Assembly: GCF_030272615.1 (NCBI RefSeq)
Contig: NC_081414.1
Coordinates: 781,982,119 to 782,046,118 of the forward strand
Direction of reading: 5' to 3'
From: Cryptomeria japonica
Lineage: Eukaryota > Streptophyta > Pinopsida > Cupressales > Cupressaceae
DNA: 64,000 bases
Positions 11,148 to 24,100 of the stretch are shown piece after piece. Positions within the stretch are counted from its first letter, which is position 1. Every line of letters starts with the position of its first letter. Below the pieces are notes generated by a model that saw only the letters and a list, made by a program, of their open reading frames with translations, was not told where the DNA came from and made no database searches. A program made the translations under genes and the position numbers.

Positions 11148-12832
11148 TGTAATGTCCCCTTTTTAGTAGTTGTCTGACGATTTGTCATTCGCCCTTTTTT
11201 CCATGGTCCAAAGAGTTAACCAAGACATTTTAGGGACTAATGAGGAAATTGGCATAGGTGTTTTCAATTTTCGGCCAATCAGAGGAGATTTGATGGTTTT
11301 TTCAGACACTTACTATTTATAGTGAGTCAATAGGAACAACGGAAATTTTGATGAATTTATTATGTCGACTACTTTGGGTTCATTTATTTTGAGTTGGCTT
11401 GCCATTTTATGGAGTTAATAATTTATTTGGTTTAATTATTAAAAGTTCCTCAGTTAAAAGTAAATATTTAACTTAGTGAATTATTTAATGTTGGGACTAT
11501 AGTCAAGAAAAGAAAATTAAAAGTGTCCCTTTCATGTGGGAGACATAAGGGATAATAATATTTTATTCTACCTTTCCTCTATCCCACATTGATGGTGTTG
11601 TGGAATGTGTACCCAAATGAAGTAATAAATAAGTGCATTTAATGAAGTTTCAGTCATCTTGGATATTGTATTCTTGGAAACTATGTATTTGAGTTTCTAG
11701 AGAAAATATGGAAATCTCTCTTGGCTATTGGGAACATAAACTCTCGTTAATAACATCTCCTATGTTTGTGAAAGAATGAATATGGAAGATTGGGCAGAAA
11801 AAAAAACTAATTCTCAAAGGCTGAGAATCATCAGTTTGAGAATTGGAAGTTGTTGTAGTGAAGATGTAGACCTCCAATAGAGTTTTTCTATTTGGAGAGA
11901 GGCTGTTAGTTGAGATTGAACCAAGTATTTTTGAATATTGCAAACTATTTCTGTATGATTTTCTAATTGATACGAACTATGAATAGAGGCGGTACTGGCT
12001 ATCTAGTTTGGCGAAGCTGATCAGACTATATTACAAACTCAAAGATGTACGAGGGAATTTATGGAAACTCAACTCAATAGTATTCTCATCCTGGGTGTAA
12101 AAGGAAGGTTTGACATGATTATTTAATTGTCAATGATTGTTAATCAGCAGCAAAATTTATTAAGTGGGGTCTATATTGTGCCTAGGAAACACAGAGAAAA
12201 GACGTGGTTTTCTTAAGGTTCAAAAGTTGTCATGGTCAATCATATTGTTGTTTGAAATTTTTCTTAGGTGTTGTGAAATATGAATACAAATTGGTCACTG
12301 TTGTGAGCATATAGCCAACTAAGACTCAGTTCCAATAGTCACAACCAACTAACAAGACTCATAGGGTCAAATGTAATAGATGGGTTGGCTGAAATGACAA
12401 GAAGCATGGCTACAGGTGAACGTTATTGTTGATAGTTGAAGCTCGTTCAACCAAATAGCTCCTGTGTGAACGCTTCCAACCAAGTTCTTTTTTTGTAATC
12501 ATTCTCCTTAGACTTGTAAACACTTCAAAATCGATTCTATGGATGTCATGTGGGTTGTTTGAATAATTTGAACTGTATTCACTTTTGTCCATTCCTAAAT
12601 AGATGAAATTGCTAGTAATGTGTATGTTAAAATTATATTCCATGCTAGTCTATGTTTTTTATTATGGTCATGAAGAAATTATCAAGACATCAAACGCAAC
12701 AGGGACAACATAACATTCTGAATATAGTGAACACAAAAAATTGTCATTGAAATGAGTGTCATCCAACTATTTGATTAAATTACCATAGCAAATTGAAAGG
12801 ATATAAAGAAAAAAAAAAGGAAGTCCATTATA
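11148..12832 (+). repeat. 5' LTR of the chromovirus (holds the empty TR-GAG insertion site)
   Basis: 1685 bp, starting TGTAATGTCCCC and ending ATTATA (expected ATTACA). It aligns throughout with 17294-18679 plus 26497-26780 (about 1670 bp). At about 12516-12535 it carries the uninterrupted sequence GTAAACACTTCAAAATCG, which in the 3' LTR is split by TR-GAG copy 2. Short minus-strand frames at 11725-11943 and 17810-18274 are LTR sequence, not genes. Confidence 0.92.
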
Positions 12833-12833
12833 G

Positions 12834-12845
12834 TGGTATCCGAGC
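12834..12845 (+). promoter_or_regulatory. Chromovirus primer-binding site
   Basis: TGGTATCCGAGC one base after the LTR. It differs from the tRNA-Met complement TGGTATCAGAGC at one position. Confidence 0.8.
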
Positions 12846-13194
12846 TTAAAATCCTACCATCTTGAAGGGGTTCTTTTAAAAAACATGATTGAACAGTGAT
12901 ATGTCAAGGTCTTGGTAGCAACCTTACACACATCATTACAACACTAGGAGAAGAGCCGCTTTGAATATAGGTACGATAGAACAAGGAGGCCTTGCGATTC
13001 CAATTTATCCATTAAATCACAGTAATACAGGTGAACAGCTAGCTGAAAATAGGGGTGAGAGAAGAGACCTATGGGAAGAGAGGTTCTTATAACTGCTACA
13101 CACACTAGTGTAGGGTTAGTAACTAGCAAAACAAAGGGCACAACAGAAAAACCAATAGTTGGATTTATTGACACAAATGATAGCTAGATAGATG
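12846..13194 (+). other. Leader or degenerate start of chromovirus gag
   Basis: About 350 bp between primer-binding site and the first recognisable gag sequence. I see no intact frame. Asn/Gly-rich coding-like sequence follows from about 13195. Confidence 0.5.
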
Positions 13195-13996
13195 GGTTTA
13201 AATATAAATAACCTTGGTGGCGGTAATGTTGGAAATAATCAACTAGGTAGAGTAAATAACTAGTAGGGAGGAGTAAACAATCAACAAAGAGGGAATAATG
13301 GTAATAATGGTGGGGGTAATGGAAATGGAGGAGGACAGATGGCAGATAATTTTGGACATGTAGCACAGCCCACTAGAACAACAAGTTCTAGACCTCTTAT
13401 ACCCACCTTTACTCCTATAGTTCATGTTCAGCTAGTACTTGAACCAAAGATTGTAGACTTACAGGATAAGTTTCAGAGAGATTGGGAGAGTGGTGGACTA
13501 GATTTTCAAGTACCTATAACTCTTTGGGACTATATTGATGTAAGGATGAGACACATACCTTGTGCAGGTAACAATAACTAGAATTATGAGTTAAGGAAGA
13601 AAGTGGGGAAGTTGTCTTTACCTTATTTTAATGCTTCTTGTAAGACTACAACATGAGCGTGGGTCTAAAAGATGGACACTTATCTGCAACTGGATCCTAT
13701 GACGATTAGTTGAATGAACTCAGCCACATGAAGGTAATAAGAAACTTGATAACAATCAATTGAATGAACTTAGAAGGAATAATTTATGTTTCTACAATAG
13801 GGAGCCTTGGGATCCTTCACACAAATGTCTCCTTAAGGCTAAGGCTAAGCAGATTGAGCATTTTTCAGCTGAGGAGATAGGCTCTGAGAGTTCAAATAGT
13901 TCATCATCTACAGGGGACAACGATAATAAATTCATTTCTAGTGGGAATAACAATGATTGTAGGCTTATTAGGTACTCAAAAATCTATCACCTTTAA
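13195..13996 (+). pseudogene. Chromovirus gag, internally deleted
   Basis: Remnant of the capsid protein. A Gly/Asn-rich stretch (13195-13335) leads into recognisable chromovirus gag (LSLPYFNASCKTT, MDTYLQLDPMT near 13610-13700). The sequence then jumps to the nucleocapsid region at 13760 (NNLCFYNREPWDPSHKC), so most of the capsid core is missing. The second Cys of the zinc knuckle is Asn. Stops follow at about 13579 and 13654. It cannot make a working Gag. Confidence 0.75.
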
Positions 13997-16900
13997 GGTG
14001 CATGTTGTGATTTAGGGACAACGAATGATTTCATTGGTTGACATCGGTGCTACGCATAATTTTATGCTCAAGTTGTGGTGAAAAGGGGATTGTAGATAGA
14101 GGAGAATGATGGATTCAAAGTTATAGGGGCTAGTCGGTATAAGTTCCTACATATGCAAACAAAAATTAATATGCACATGAGGATTGGTGACTACGAGTTG
14201 GTTGCTGATTTCTATGTTGTAGACATGGGAGACTATGATGTCATACTAGGCATGAACTAGATGAATTCTCTAGTTGAGTTCACATTTTATTTGGAGAAGG
14301 TTGAAATGAGATTTGAGCATCAGGACCACAAAGTGGTACTTCATGGGTTCTCTGATGGTGGTATTATGACAATATCACTTCTATGAATTGAGAGGCAGAT
14401 TCATCATGATTAGGTGTAGTGGCAAGCTGAAATTTTATTGATACCAAAGGGAACAGGTCAGTAGAAGCAAGATTAGCCACTGTAAGTTCAGTCATTGTTA
14501 ACCAAACACTCCAAAGTGTTCGGTGATATGCCTCCAGGTAGACCTCCTAACAGGGGCATTGAGCATGTGATAAAGTTAGATGACAATAACAAAGTTGTTA
14601 TCACTACACCCTATAGGCATCCAAAAACATATAAGGATGAGATTACGAAGGCTATCAAATAGCTTCTTGAGATGGGGCACATCAGACCTAGTAAGAGTCA
14701 ATTTGCTTCTTCAGTCGTGTTGGTTAAAAAGAAGGATAGTACTTTTAGGATGTGCATTGATTACAAGGAATCATATAAGAGAATGATAAAAAATGGATAT
14801 TTGATTCCCATATTCATGAACTTATAGATGATTTGCACGGTGCCTATTACTTCTCTAAAATACATTTGAGATCTAGTTATCATCAGATTCGGGTCAGAGA
14901 GGATGACATGGAGAAGGCAGCTTTCAGGTGTCACTATGGACACTTTGATTTCTTGGTCATGCCATTTGGCTTGACTAATGCACTACCTATGTTCTAGTCT
15001 TTTATGAATTGGACATTCAGGGAATAGTTGAGGAGGTTTGTGTTGATATTCTTTGATGACATATTGATTTACAGTAAGACTTGGGAGGAGCATCTAAAAC
15101 ACATAGACACTATGTTGAGCATCCTAAAGCACGAGTCCCTTTATGCAAAGATGTCTAAATGTGCTTTTGGAATGAAAAAGATGTTGTACTTGGGGCACAT
15201 CATTAGTGCTGAGGGTGTTTGTATGGATCCAGATAAGATTAGGGCTATTATGGATTGGATTCCACCAAAGAATGTTTCTATACTAAAGGAATTCCTTGGG
15301 TTGTGTGGATTTTACTGCCACTTTGTGAGGATATTTTCTCAGATTGTTGCACCCTTTACATACTTGACTAGGAAAGATGGATTTGAGTGGACAGATAGTG
15401 CTCAATAATATTTTGATAGATTTAAGGAGTTGATGAGAACATGTCCAATGTTTTCTATTCTATATTTTTGCAGGCCTTTTGAGTTGCATTGTGGCGCTTT
15501 GGGAGAGGGCCTTAGTGCGGTATTGATGCTGGATAGACACCCCATCACTTATGAGAGCAAAAATTTGAGGGGACTTGAGAAGAGTTACAACATTTATGAC
15601 AAGGAAATGCTAGCGATTATGCATGCCTTAGCGAAATTGAGACAGTATTTGGAAGAGGCAACAAGTTTACCATCAAGACAAATCATAACAGTTTTACGCA
15701 TTTCCTTGAGCAGAAGGATTTGAATGATAGGCAATAGAAATGGGTCAGAAAACTACAGGCTTATGACTTTGATATAATCTTCATCAAAGGAAAGAAAACA
15801 TAGTTGTTGATGCCTTATCTAGGAGACCGCATTTGTGTGCTTTGGAAGTGTTGGAGGATGATTTGAGGGAATTGATTTCAGCAAAGTATGCGAAAGACAA
15901 GTGGGCTACTAGTATCATTGATGGCACTATTCAGGATGACAGATCTATAGTGGAAAATCATTTGATCATATATAAAGAGAGAATTTATTGAGTGCCAGAT
16001 TCTACTATGAAGCAGAAGATTTTGAGAGCATTCCATGACTCACCATTAGCAGGTCACCCAAGTTTTTTCAAATTATACAGGAAGGTGAGAAAGCAATTTA
16101 CTTGGAAAGGGCTCAAGTCGTAAGTTTTATAGTATGTGAGAGAGTGGCCCATATATCAATAGAATAAACATGAACACTCTTTCCTGGGTGGTTTATTGCA
16201 GCCCCGACCCAATCCTGAGAGGAAGTGGGATAGAATATCGATGGATTTTATCACAGGCCTACCCAAGGCTCAAGGTATGGATTGCATATATGTAGTGGTG
16301 GATCGGTTGACAAAATTTGCCCATTTCTTTGTTATTTCATCCTCCTATATTGCAACTCAGACAACAGAGTTGTTTTTCAAAGAGGTATTCAGGTCGCACA
16401 GTTTACAACATAGCATTGTCAGCGACAGGGACAATAATTTTACGAGTAATTTTTGGCAGGAGCTCTTCAAGTTATGTGGGGCAGGGCTCACCCTGAGCAC
16501 CACCTATCACCTGCAGACAGACAGACAAAGACTATGAATAAGTGGGTGGAAGGATACCTGTGCAATTATATCATAAGGCAGCAAAAGGTGTGGGTAAAGT
16601 GGTTGCTTTTAGGAGAGTATTGTTACAACACTACTTATCATATCTCCATTTAGATGTCACCTTTCATGGTGCTATATGGTTAGGAGGCTCTGAGCTTCTT
16701 GGATTTTCTTTTTGGAGACAATCAGGTACCGAAGGCTAAGGATCTCTTACAAGAGAGTCATGATATCATTAGATCATTGAAGGAAAATATCCAGAAGGCT
16801 CAAAATCAGCAAAAACAATATGAAAATCATAATAGAACAGAGTGATCTTTTTAGGTGGGTGACATGGTTTACCTCACATTGCAGCCTTACCATCAGTCCA

Positions 16901-17280
16901 CTCTTAAAAAGAGTGGTGCAGAAAAGTTGAAGTCACGGTATTACAACCCATCAAAGTTGTCAGGAGGGTTGGAGAAGTGGTTTATGAGCTTGAGTTGCTA
17001 GCAGACAGTAAGGTACATAATGTTTTTCATGTATCACACCTCAAGAAGGCGTTGGGCCATAATATTGTACCTTCAGCAGAGTTGCCTCCTCTTGATGATG
17101 AAGGGAAACTTAGATTGGTTCCTGAGGCTATTTTGGAGACTCGAGAGTGCACCTTACGAAGATGAGTCATCAGGGAATATTTGGTGAAGTGGAGAAATTT
17201 GCCGATGGAGGATGCTACTTGGGAGAGCGAGAAGATTTTATAGCATCCAAAGATGAGATTGCTTGAGGACAAGCAATTTC
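13997..17280 (+). pseudogene. Chromovirus pol: protease, RT, RNase H, integrase, chromodomain
   Basis: Ty3-type order, heavily interrupted. Protease is at about 14030-14400 (DIGATHNFM, then YDVILGMN). RT spans about 14510-15400, including the FFDDILIYS active-site block at about 15040-15070. RNase H is at about 15430-15830 (LHCGALGEG, YDKEMLAIMHAL). Integrase is at about 16010-16900 (RISMDFITGLPKAQG at about 16220, VSDRDNNFTSNFW at about 16420). A chromodomain-like segment closes it. Many stops and frameshifts are present. Integrase preceding the chromodomain places it in the plant chromoviruses. The exact clade is not assigned. Confidence 0.9.
17162..17272 (+). other. Chromodomain-like C-terminus of integrase
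   Basis: The segment EYLVKWRNLPMEDATWES is a characteristic chromodomain core (aromatic, YLVKW and TWE motifs). In chromoviruses this domain directs integration towards modified chromatin. A stop precedes it (about 17164) and another follows the WES motif, so this copy is inactive. Confidence 0.8.
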
Positions 17281-17281
17281 T

Positions 17282-17293
17282 ATGGGGGTGGAC
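17282..17293 (+). promoter_or_regulatory. Chromovirus polypurine tract
   Basis: ATGGGGGTGGAC directly before the 3' LTR start. It is typical of Ty3 elements. Confidence 0.8.
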
Positions 17294-18679
17294 TATAATG
17301 TCCTCTTTTTAGCAGTTGTTTTGATGATTTGTCGTTATCCCTTTTTTTCATGGTCTCGAGGGTTAACTAGGACATTTTAGGGACTAATGAGGAAACTGAT
17401 CTAGGTGTTTTCAGTTTCGGGCCGATTGGAGAAGATTTGATGGTTTTTCTAGACACTTACTATTTATAGTAAGTCACCAAGAGTGCAGTGGCAGTGGAAA
17501 TTTTGATGAATTTATTATGTCGACTACTTTGAGCTCATTTATTTCCAGTTGGATTGTCATTTCGTGGAGTTAATGATTTATTTGGCTAAATTGTTAAAAG
17601 TTCCTAAGTTAAAAGTAAATATTTAACTTAGTGAATCATTTAATGCTGAGACTATAGTTAGGAAAAGAAAATTAAAAATGTCCCTTTCTTGTGGGAGACA
17701 TAAAGGGATAATAATATTTTATTCTACCTTTGCTTTATCCCACATTGATGGTGCTTTGGAATTTATTCCCAAATGAAGCAATAAATAAGTGCATTTAATG
17801 AAGTTTCAGTCATCTTGGATACTGTGTTCTTGGTTCACATTGTGAATTTGAGTTTCTCGAGAAAATATCGAAATCTCTCTTGGCTATTGGGGATGTAAAA
17901 CCCTCATTAGTAATAACTCCTATGTTTGTGAAAGAACGAGTCTGGGAGATTGGTTTGAAAAAAAAACTAATTCGCAGGGGTTGAGAATCATCAGTTTCAG
18001 AATTGGAAGTTGTTGTAGTGGAGATGTAGACCTCCAGTAGAGTTTTTCGATTTGCAGAGAGGCTGTTAGTTGACATCGAACCAAGTATTTCTGAATATTG
18101 CAAACTAGTTCTGTGTGATTTTCTAATTGATACGAACTGTGAATAGAGATGGTGTTGGCTATCTAGTTTGAAGAAGTTGATTAGACTACACGATAGACTC
18201 AGAGAAGTACGAGGGAATTTCTGGAAACTCAACTTGATAGTATTCTCATCCTGGGTGTAAAAAGCAGGTCTCACGTGATTATTTAACTGTCAACAGTTGT
18301 TAATCAACAGTAAAATTTATTAAGAAGGGTCTACATTATGCATCGGTAGCACAGAGAAAAGACGTGGTTTTCTGAAGGTTCGAAAGTTGTGGTGGTCAAT
18401 CATATTGCTGTTCGAAATTTCTGTTAGGTGTTGTGAACTATGAATACAAATTGGTCACTATTGTGAGCGTACAACTAGCTAAGACTTAGTTCCAGTAGTC
18501 GCAGCCAGCTAACAGGACTCATGGGGAAAAATCTAATAGACAGGTTGGCTGAAATGAATAGAAGTGTGGATACAGGTGAAAGTTATAGTTGACGCTCGTT
18601 CAACCAGACAGCTCCTCTATGAATGCTTCCAACCAGGATCCTATTTTGTAATCATTCTCATTAGACTTGTAAACACTTT
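17294..18679 (+). repeat. 3' LTR of the chromovirus, first part
   Basis: Aligns with the 5' LTR from its start (TATAATGTCC, where the 5' copy has TGTAATGTCC). It ends at ACTTT (18675-18679), the left copy of the TR-GAG target site, with one change from ACTTC. Confidence 0.9.
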
Positions 18680-19919
18680 TGTAGCATCCTAAAATTGCGA
18701 CACTTGCAATTTCGACTGCATTTCGGTCTTCACGATGGCGACGCAACACGAAACCTGAATGGAGACCTCGAAACTTGTCCACGACACCAAAAACTGCATT
18801 TTCTTGCACCCTGGCCTGAACCTCCTTTGCACCCTGCTGTCCCGGGAGCTGGGACCAGAGCGCCCAGCGCCCTGGTCCTTCAGGACCAGGGCGCCCAGCG
18901 CCCTGGTCCCTGGCCCTATTTTGGGCCCGGTCTCCTATGGGACTTTGGGTCTTTTTATTTGCAAATTGGAAATTATCTTTCTTGGTCGGCCTAAGGTCAG
19001 GAGAATCAGTCTATTAACCCTAATTGGCAAGTATATAAACTACATTTTCCTCTCCCATTTGGGTAGATAAAAAGAGGAAGGACATATGTGTATAAGATGT
19101 GGAAATGATACTCAAACATTCAAGCATTCAAGCATTCAAGCATTCCTTCTAAGTCTCCATTCAAGGCTAAGTGTTGCATTCAAGACAAGGATTCAACCAT
19201 TGAAGAGGAGATCACTTACTACATACTACTACAACATACAACAAACAACTACATCTATACCTTCGCACATAAGGATACAAACATCCTTACAACAAGGTAT
19301 TAGTACTTGTTTTACATTACAGACATTTACATTTACAGTATTTCTCATTTCTTGGTTAATTCCAAAACCGGGGTTTGACCTAAAGGCAAACCCCTAATCC
19401 CTAACCCCCCAATCGTCTTCGCTTTTCTGTGTGTAGGTTGTAGGTACGCAGCTGAAATTGAAGATCTGGAATCCTTGTGCAGAGACGAACAGATCCCCCT
19501 TCGTTTCGCGGATTTTTCGGAGGATCGTGTGCACGCCGGGCGCCATCGTCCTGTCAACTTTCGCTCGAATTTGCAGGACAGCGCCGTATCGACATTTTAC
19601 TGCTAATTCCAGGTCTGCAGCTTCATCCTGTATCCCTATCTCAGTTTATAAGTGAATCTTTCTCACTTTCTATGCATTCCCAGCTTAATTCTTCTATCAA
19701 CATTCTTTACAAAAGAGGGTAGCCTTGCTGTCTTAACCCTTGAAACTCATTTAGCATCCAATCTTGCATTGTGTGGGATTGGATCTTATGGGTTTCAACC
19801 CCTCTTTTGAATGTAAAGTCTCCCAAGTGAAAACCATCAACCCTAGCAACCTCCCTTCTCTCTCCTTGGAGTTGGAAGAGGGGAGAGCAACTAGGGTTCG
19901 ATCGGTTTTCCGCTTTACA
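18680..19919 (+). repeat. 5' LTR of TR-GAG copy 2
   Basis: 1240 bp. TATA box TATATAA at 19032-19038, followed by a CATTCAAG tandem repeat (about 19116-19145) and the GTGCAC hairpin at 19522-19551. It carries a 31-bp extra segment within 18852-18909 relative to the 3' LTR, duplicating a 27-bp self-complementary unit. Confidence 0.93.
19032..19038 (+). promoter_or_regulatory. TATA box of the TR-GAG LTR promoter
   Basis: TATATAA in the context GGCAAGTATATAAACTAC. The same motif is in the 3' LTR at 25604-25610, and a related one is in copy 1. Confidence 0.65.
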
Positions 19920-19932
19920 TTTTGGTGAACCC
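19920..19932 (+). promoter_or_regulatory. Primer-binding site of TR-GAG copy 2
   Basis: TTTTGGTGAACCC directly after the LTR, identical to the junction of copy 1 (3190-3202 on the minus strand). Primer tRNA not assigned. Confidence 0.65.
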
Positions 19933-21101
19933 GACATGAACATCCTTTCTAATTATTCATGGTTAGATCTGAAAATTGGATTCCTTGATTACATTTCCAT
20001 GTTTGATCTTTTGCAAATTTTAGAGGTTAATTGCATAAAAACCCTAAATTTTCTTTTTAGTAATTAAGCTTGTGAAATTATGTTTAATTATTAATGCTTG
20101 TTTCAGATCTACCCTTCTATTACAAATTATCAATTCATATTTGTGCTTTAATTTTGAAAATTAAGTGGTTAAGTGTTAAAACCCTAATTTTTGAAACCCT
20201 CTTGATTCAACCTTTGTCCGACAATTTCACTGATCAAAACATCTCCAAATCAGCTGTAACTTTGGATTCCGCAATAAAAACACAATATCTTTCATCCCTG
20301 AAAATTTGGAAAAAAGTTGCGAGGACCATGTGCACTCCGAGCGCCATCGTCCCCGACATTTTTTTCGAAATTTTGGGAGCTAGATCTTACTGTATTTTCC
20401 TGCTAAAATCCAGAATTTTGGCTGATTTTATCAATTATAACACTTTCAAAATTACAGTCAAAGTTGGTCTTGTGCTTGCTTGGATTAACGCTTCTAATCA
20501 TTCAAAAATTGTCGAAACTGAAATTCATGTCAAAATTGTGTTTCTTACTATCCTAAATCTGAAGAGTGTGTTGGCATTCATTCGAAAATTCAGTGCTTTA
20601 TTCAAATTCTTGCAATTTGTGACTTTTAAAATTAAGTGCTTAATTACAACAACTTTAATTTCCGCTTTCAAAATTGAATTTTTCTTGAAATTGAGTCAGC
20701 TTTTAAATTTCAAAACTTGCATTGCTTTTGGTATTCCCTCTAAAATCATAAAATTCAAAATTTCAGTTTCCCTCTCTTTTTCAAAATTCAAATTTTGCAT
20801 TTTTCGACAATCTTGGTAGGGTTCAATTTCGAGATTGCAACTTTAATTTGGCCTATCTACAGATCGTAAAATCACTCAATTTTTTCAGATTAGCTATAAA
20901 ATCATCATAACTTTCATCCCTGCAAATTGCGAAAAAAATTGCCAGGACCGTGTGCACTCCGAGCGCCACGGTCCCTGACATTTTTTCTGAAATTTTGGGA
21001 GATTGTCCTGATTGTATTTAACAGCTTAAATCCAGAAGATTGGCTGATTTTACTGAAATTTGCTACCTCTAAATTCAAAATTTTCTCTCTCTCTCTAGTG
21101 C
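19933..21101 (+). other. Structured leader of TR-GAG copy 2
   Basis: An AT-rich leader with two repeated modules about 620 bp apart, each having TTTCATCCCTG, then a 30-nt hairpin, then a GACATTTTTT...GAAATTTTGGGAG tail. Hairpin A is 20323-20352 (one mismatch). Hairpin B is 20945-20974 (perfect 8-bp stem GGACCGTG/CACGGTCC). Both display GTGCAC. An open frame at 20094-20819 looks like chance coding in low-complexity DNA and is not called. Confidence 0.6.
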
Positions 21102-24100
21102 ATGAGTTTTACAACAATAAGCCCTACTTACACTATTCCCATTAGACAAAGCCGTAGAATTAAGTCTTTCCGAGGTTAAACTACTGAGGAGATGGAACCT
21201 AATTTGAATAGCCTTTTTAACGAGGACATGAGTAATTCCTCTAATCCTCCTAATGATGAAGAAGCTCTCCATGAGGTTTTTGAAGAACAACTTTCGAAAT
21301 TGGATAACCAATTTGACGATTTTCGACAATGGATGTCTCAAGAATACCCCGATAGTCAAGCTCTTCCTTTAATTGAGGGTCTAAAACATATGCTTCAAAG
21401 TGATAAGAATGGAATTGATATTTTGCGTGGTATTGCACACATTGTGGATCCAAATGTGATGCCTATGAAGAGTTGTGCCAAAACTTTAGGTTATACACAA
21501 CCTCCTACTCAAGTCAATCATTCTATTCCTTTGAAAACTCCTATTGCTAGTGTACCTACCTTTACATCAAACATAATGACTACTTCTATACAAGACATTC
21601 CTCCTATGATCACCAGTCATGGGGGCAATCCTTCAATTAACCCTTTTCCTTCATTTAATCCAATTTCTTCATTCATTCCTTCAATGAGTGTCCCTATTAC
21701 ATCTTCACAAATGAACATGACGCAAGGGGGCAATTCATTTAACCATTCCATTCCTCCTTGTAGTGTTCCTCCTGTCCAATCATCTCCTATGACTAACTAT
21801 CATAGAGTCCCACCACCTTACTCTTTACCTTCTTTCAATAACATAACACCTCCATCTCAATCTAACACATCTAATATGAACTCTTCGACTGAAGTGACCA
21901 TTAACAATCTTGCACAAACTGTCTCTTCTTTATAGCAACAAATTGCCTCTATGAATCAATCTAAGTTTAGTGTGCCCACATTTGATGTTGCGAGCCCACT
22001 TTCTCTTGACATTGTTCGAGCTATCCCTCCTAAACATGTTGAAATCCTGCATTTGGAGCTTTATAATGGTAAAGGAGATCCTCTAACACATGTTAAGACT
22101 TTTCAAACAATATGTACTGATTTTGCTTATGACCAAAGGTTGCTTGCAAAACTGTTTACTAGAACATTAAGAGACAAAGCCCTACAATGGTATTGCTCGT
22201 TGCCTTCTTATTCTATTACTTCTTTCGAACAACTTGCAAATGCTTTCATTCAACAATTTCAAAACAATATAAGTCCTAAAGTTACTTTGATTGATTTAAT
22301 GCATTGTAAACAAGGTGTTAAAGAAAAAGTGACTGATTTCATTGGTAGATATAAGCATTTGTATGCTCAAATTTCTTTTCCAGTGCCTGACAATGATATT
22401 CAAAGAATCTTTATTTCTAATTTACAAAAAGATATTCAATACAAACTTCTATTTTCTGAGTTTACTTCTTTCCAACAGTTGTGTGCAACTCTTCACAATT
22501 ATCAACTGACTGTGAGTCAAATGGAACAATCACATCCTATGGCTCCGAGTGATAAGGGTGATAGCAGTCAACAACCATTTGGGAAGTTTAAACCGAATAG
22601 AGATTCCATCAAATTCAATGAAAACATCATCAACAACAATGTGAATGCAGCATCAGGTGTGCCTCCTATTTCTAAATTTTTCAAGAAAGAAAGAAAGTAT
22701 ACTCCTTTGAATGAATCATTGCATAGTACTATGAATAAGTTATTGGAACAAAATGTGCTTACTCTTCCTCCTATAAGGCAAATTGATCCTGCAAAGATTA
22801 CTTCACCTTATTTTGATAACAAATCTTTTTGTCAATTTCATCGTCAGCCTGGGCATGATACTGAAAAATGTTTTTCTTTAAAGGGTAAAATTCAAGATTT
22901 GATTGATAATAATACTATCTCTGTTTCTGGAGTGAATGATAAAGGCAACACATCTGTAGCTCCTCCTAACCAAAATCTTCAGATTTTTACTGATCCATTA
23001 CCTTCTCATACCTCCAATGCGATTGAGACTAATGATTCCTCTCTCTCATCTGATGGTCTTGTGTCTATGACTCCGAATGTGATTAACTTTGTAGAGCAGC
23101 AAGAAAACCCTAAAGAACCTTCCATCACATTTGATTCTAGTGAAACCATTAGGGCACCTGATGGTCCTTTATACATAGTTGCAAAAGTCAAGAATACACC
23201 CTGCCGTGGAGTGCTTATTGATCCTTCGTGCATGGTTAATATCATTACTGAAGAATTTCTTTTTACTTTGCAATTGAATCAAGTGATCTATGACAAAACA
23301 GATGTGATTGTGAAATTATTTGATGCATTTTCTTCTCCTGCAATTGGTTCTATTACATTGCCTATTGAGGTCCATAACAAATCCCTTGATGTGAACTTTG
23401 CTATTATTCCATCTTCCGAACAATTTCGTGTGAAGCTTGGCTATCCTTGGCTATCTTCCATGAAAGCTATTGCTTCTCCTATTCACAAGTGTTTGAAATT
23501 TCCCCATAATGGTGAAGTTGTTACTGTCAATCATAGTCTCTTTAAACCAGCTGAAAGAACTTCTAGCGTTCCTATTGATTATTTTTGGCCTAAACAATTC
23601 CAATCCCTTCCTCCGCGAAGTGATCATCTTTTCAAATCTTATCAAAAGTGGAAAACAGATATGATCCTATCTTTAAGTGAACCTAGAACACCCGAACTTG
23701 ATATTCCTATCATTCTTGAGAAGGAACTTCTTCCTTTGAAAGATAAAACTAATGTCTTTCCTCAAGAAGATTCCCAACCCATCCCTATGGATGTGACTAT
23801 GTCTATGCCGAATAAACCTTCTAAAAGTAGACCTATACCTCCTCGTCATGATGGACTTGGTCTCCTTCCTAAACCAAATATTCCTCCTTTGTATGGAGCA
23901 GTTCCTCCTCCTTCCTTCTATAGAGAGAAGAGACCTTCTTCTTCTCCTATTATCCAACCTAAGAGACCACAACCTAAACACCCAAGTGATAAGGATGAGA
24001 ACATTCCTCCTCCTCAATCTTCTCCACTTCCTACTAAGACTAGACGAAATCGTTCTGCACGCGAACGTCGACGAAAGCGTCGTCTTAGAGCTCAAGCAGT

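Noticed and set aside
17810-18274. 154-codon minus-strand frame
   Set aside because: Lies inside the chromovirus LTR and has only a shorter, altered counterpart at 11725-11943 in the other LTR. LTR sequence, not a gene.
18661-19000. Possible CRISPR-like or satellite array from the repeated GC block
   Set aside because: Only two units, in one LTR, and eukaryotic context. It is a local hairpin duplication.
20094-20819. 241-codon plus-strand open frame in the TR-GAG leader
   Set aside because: Low-complexity AT-rich composition, no domain, lies between primer-binding site and gag, and has no preserved counterpart in copy 1.
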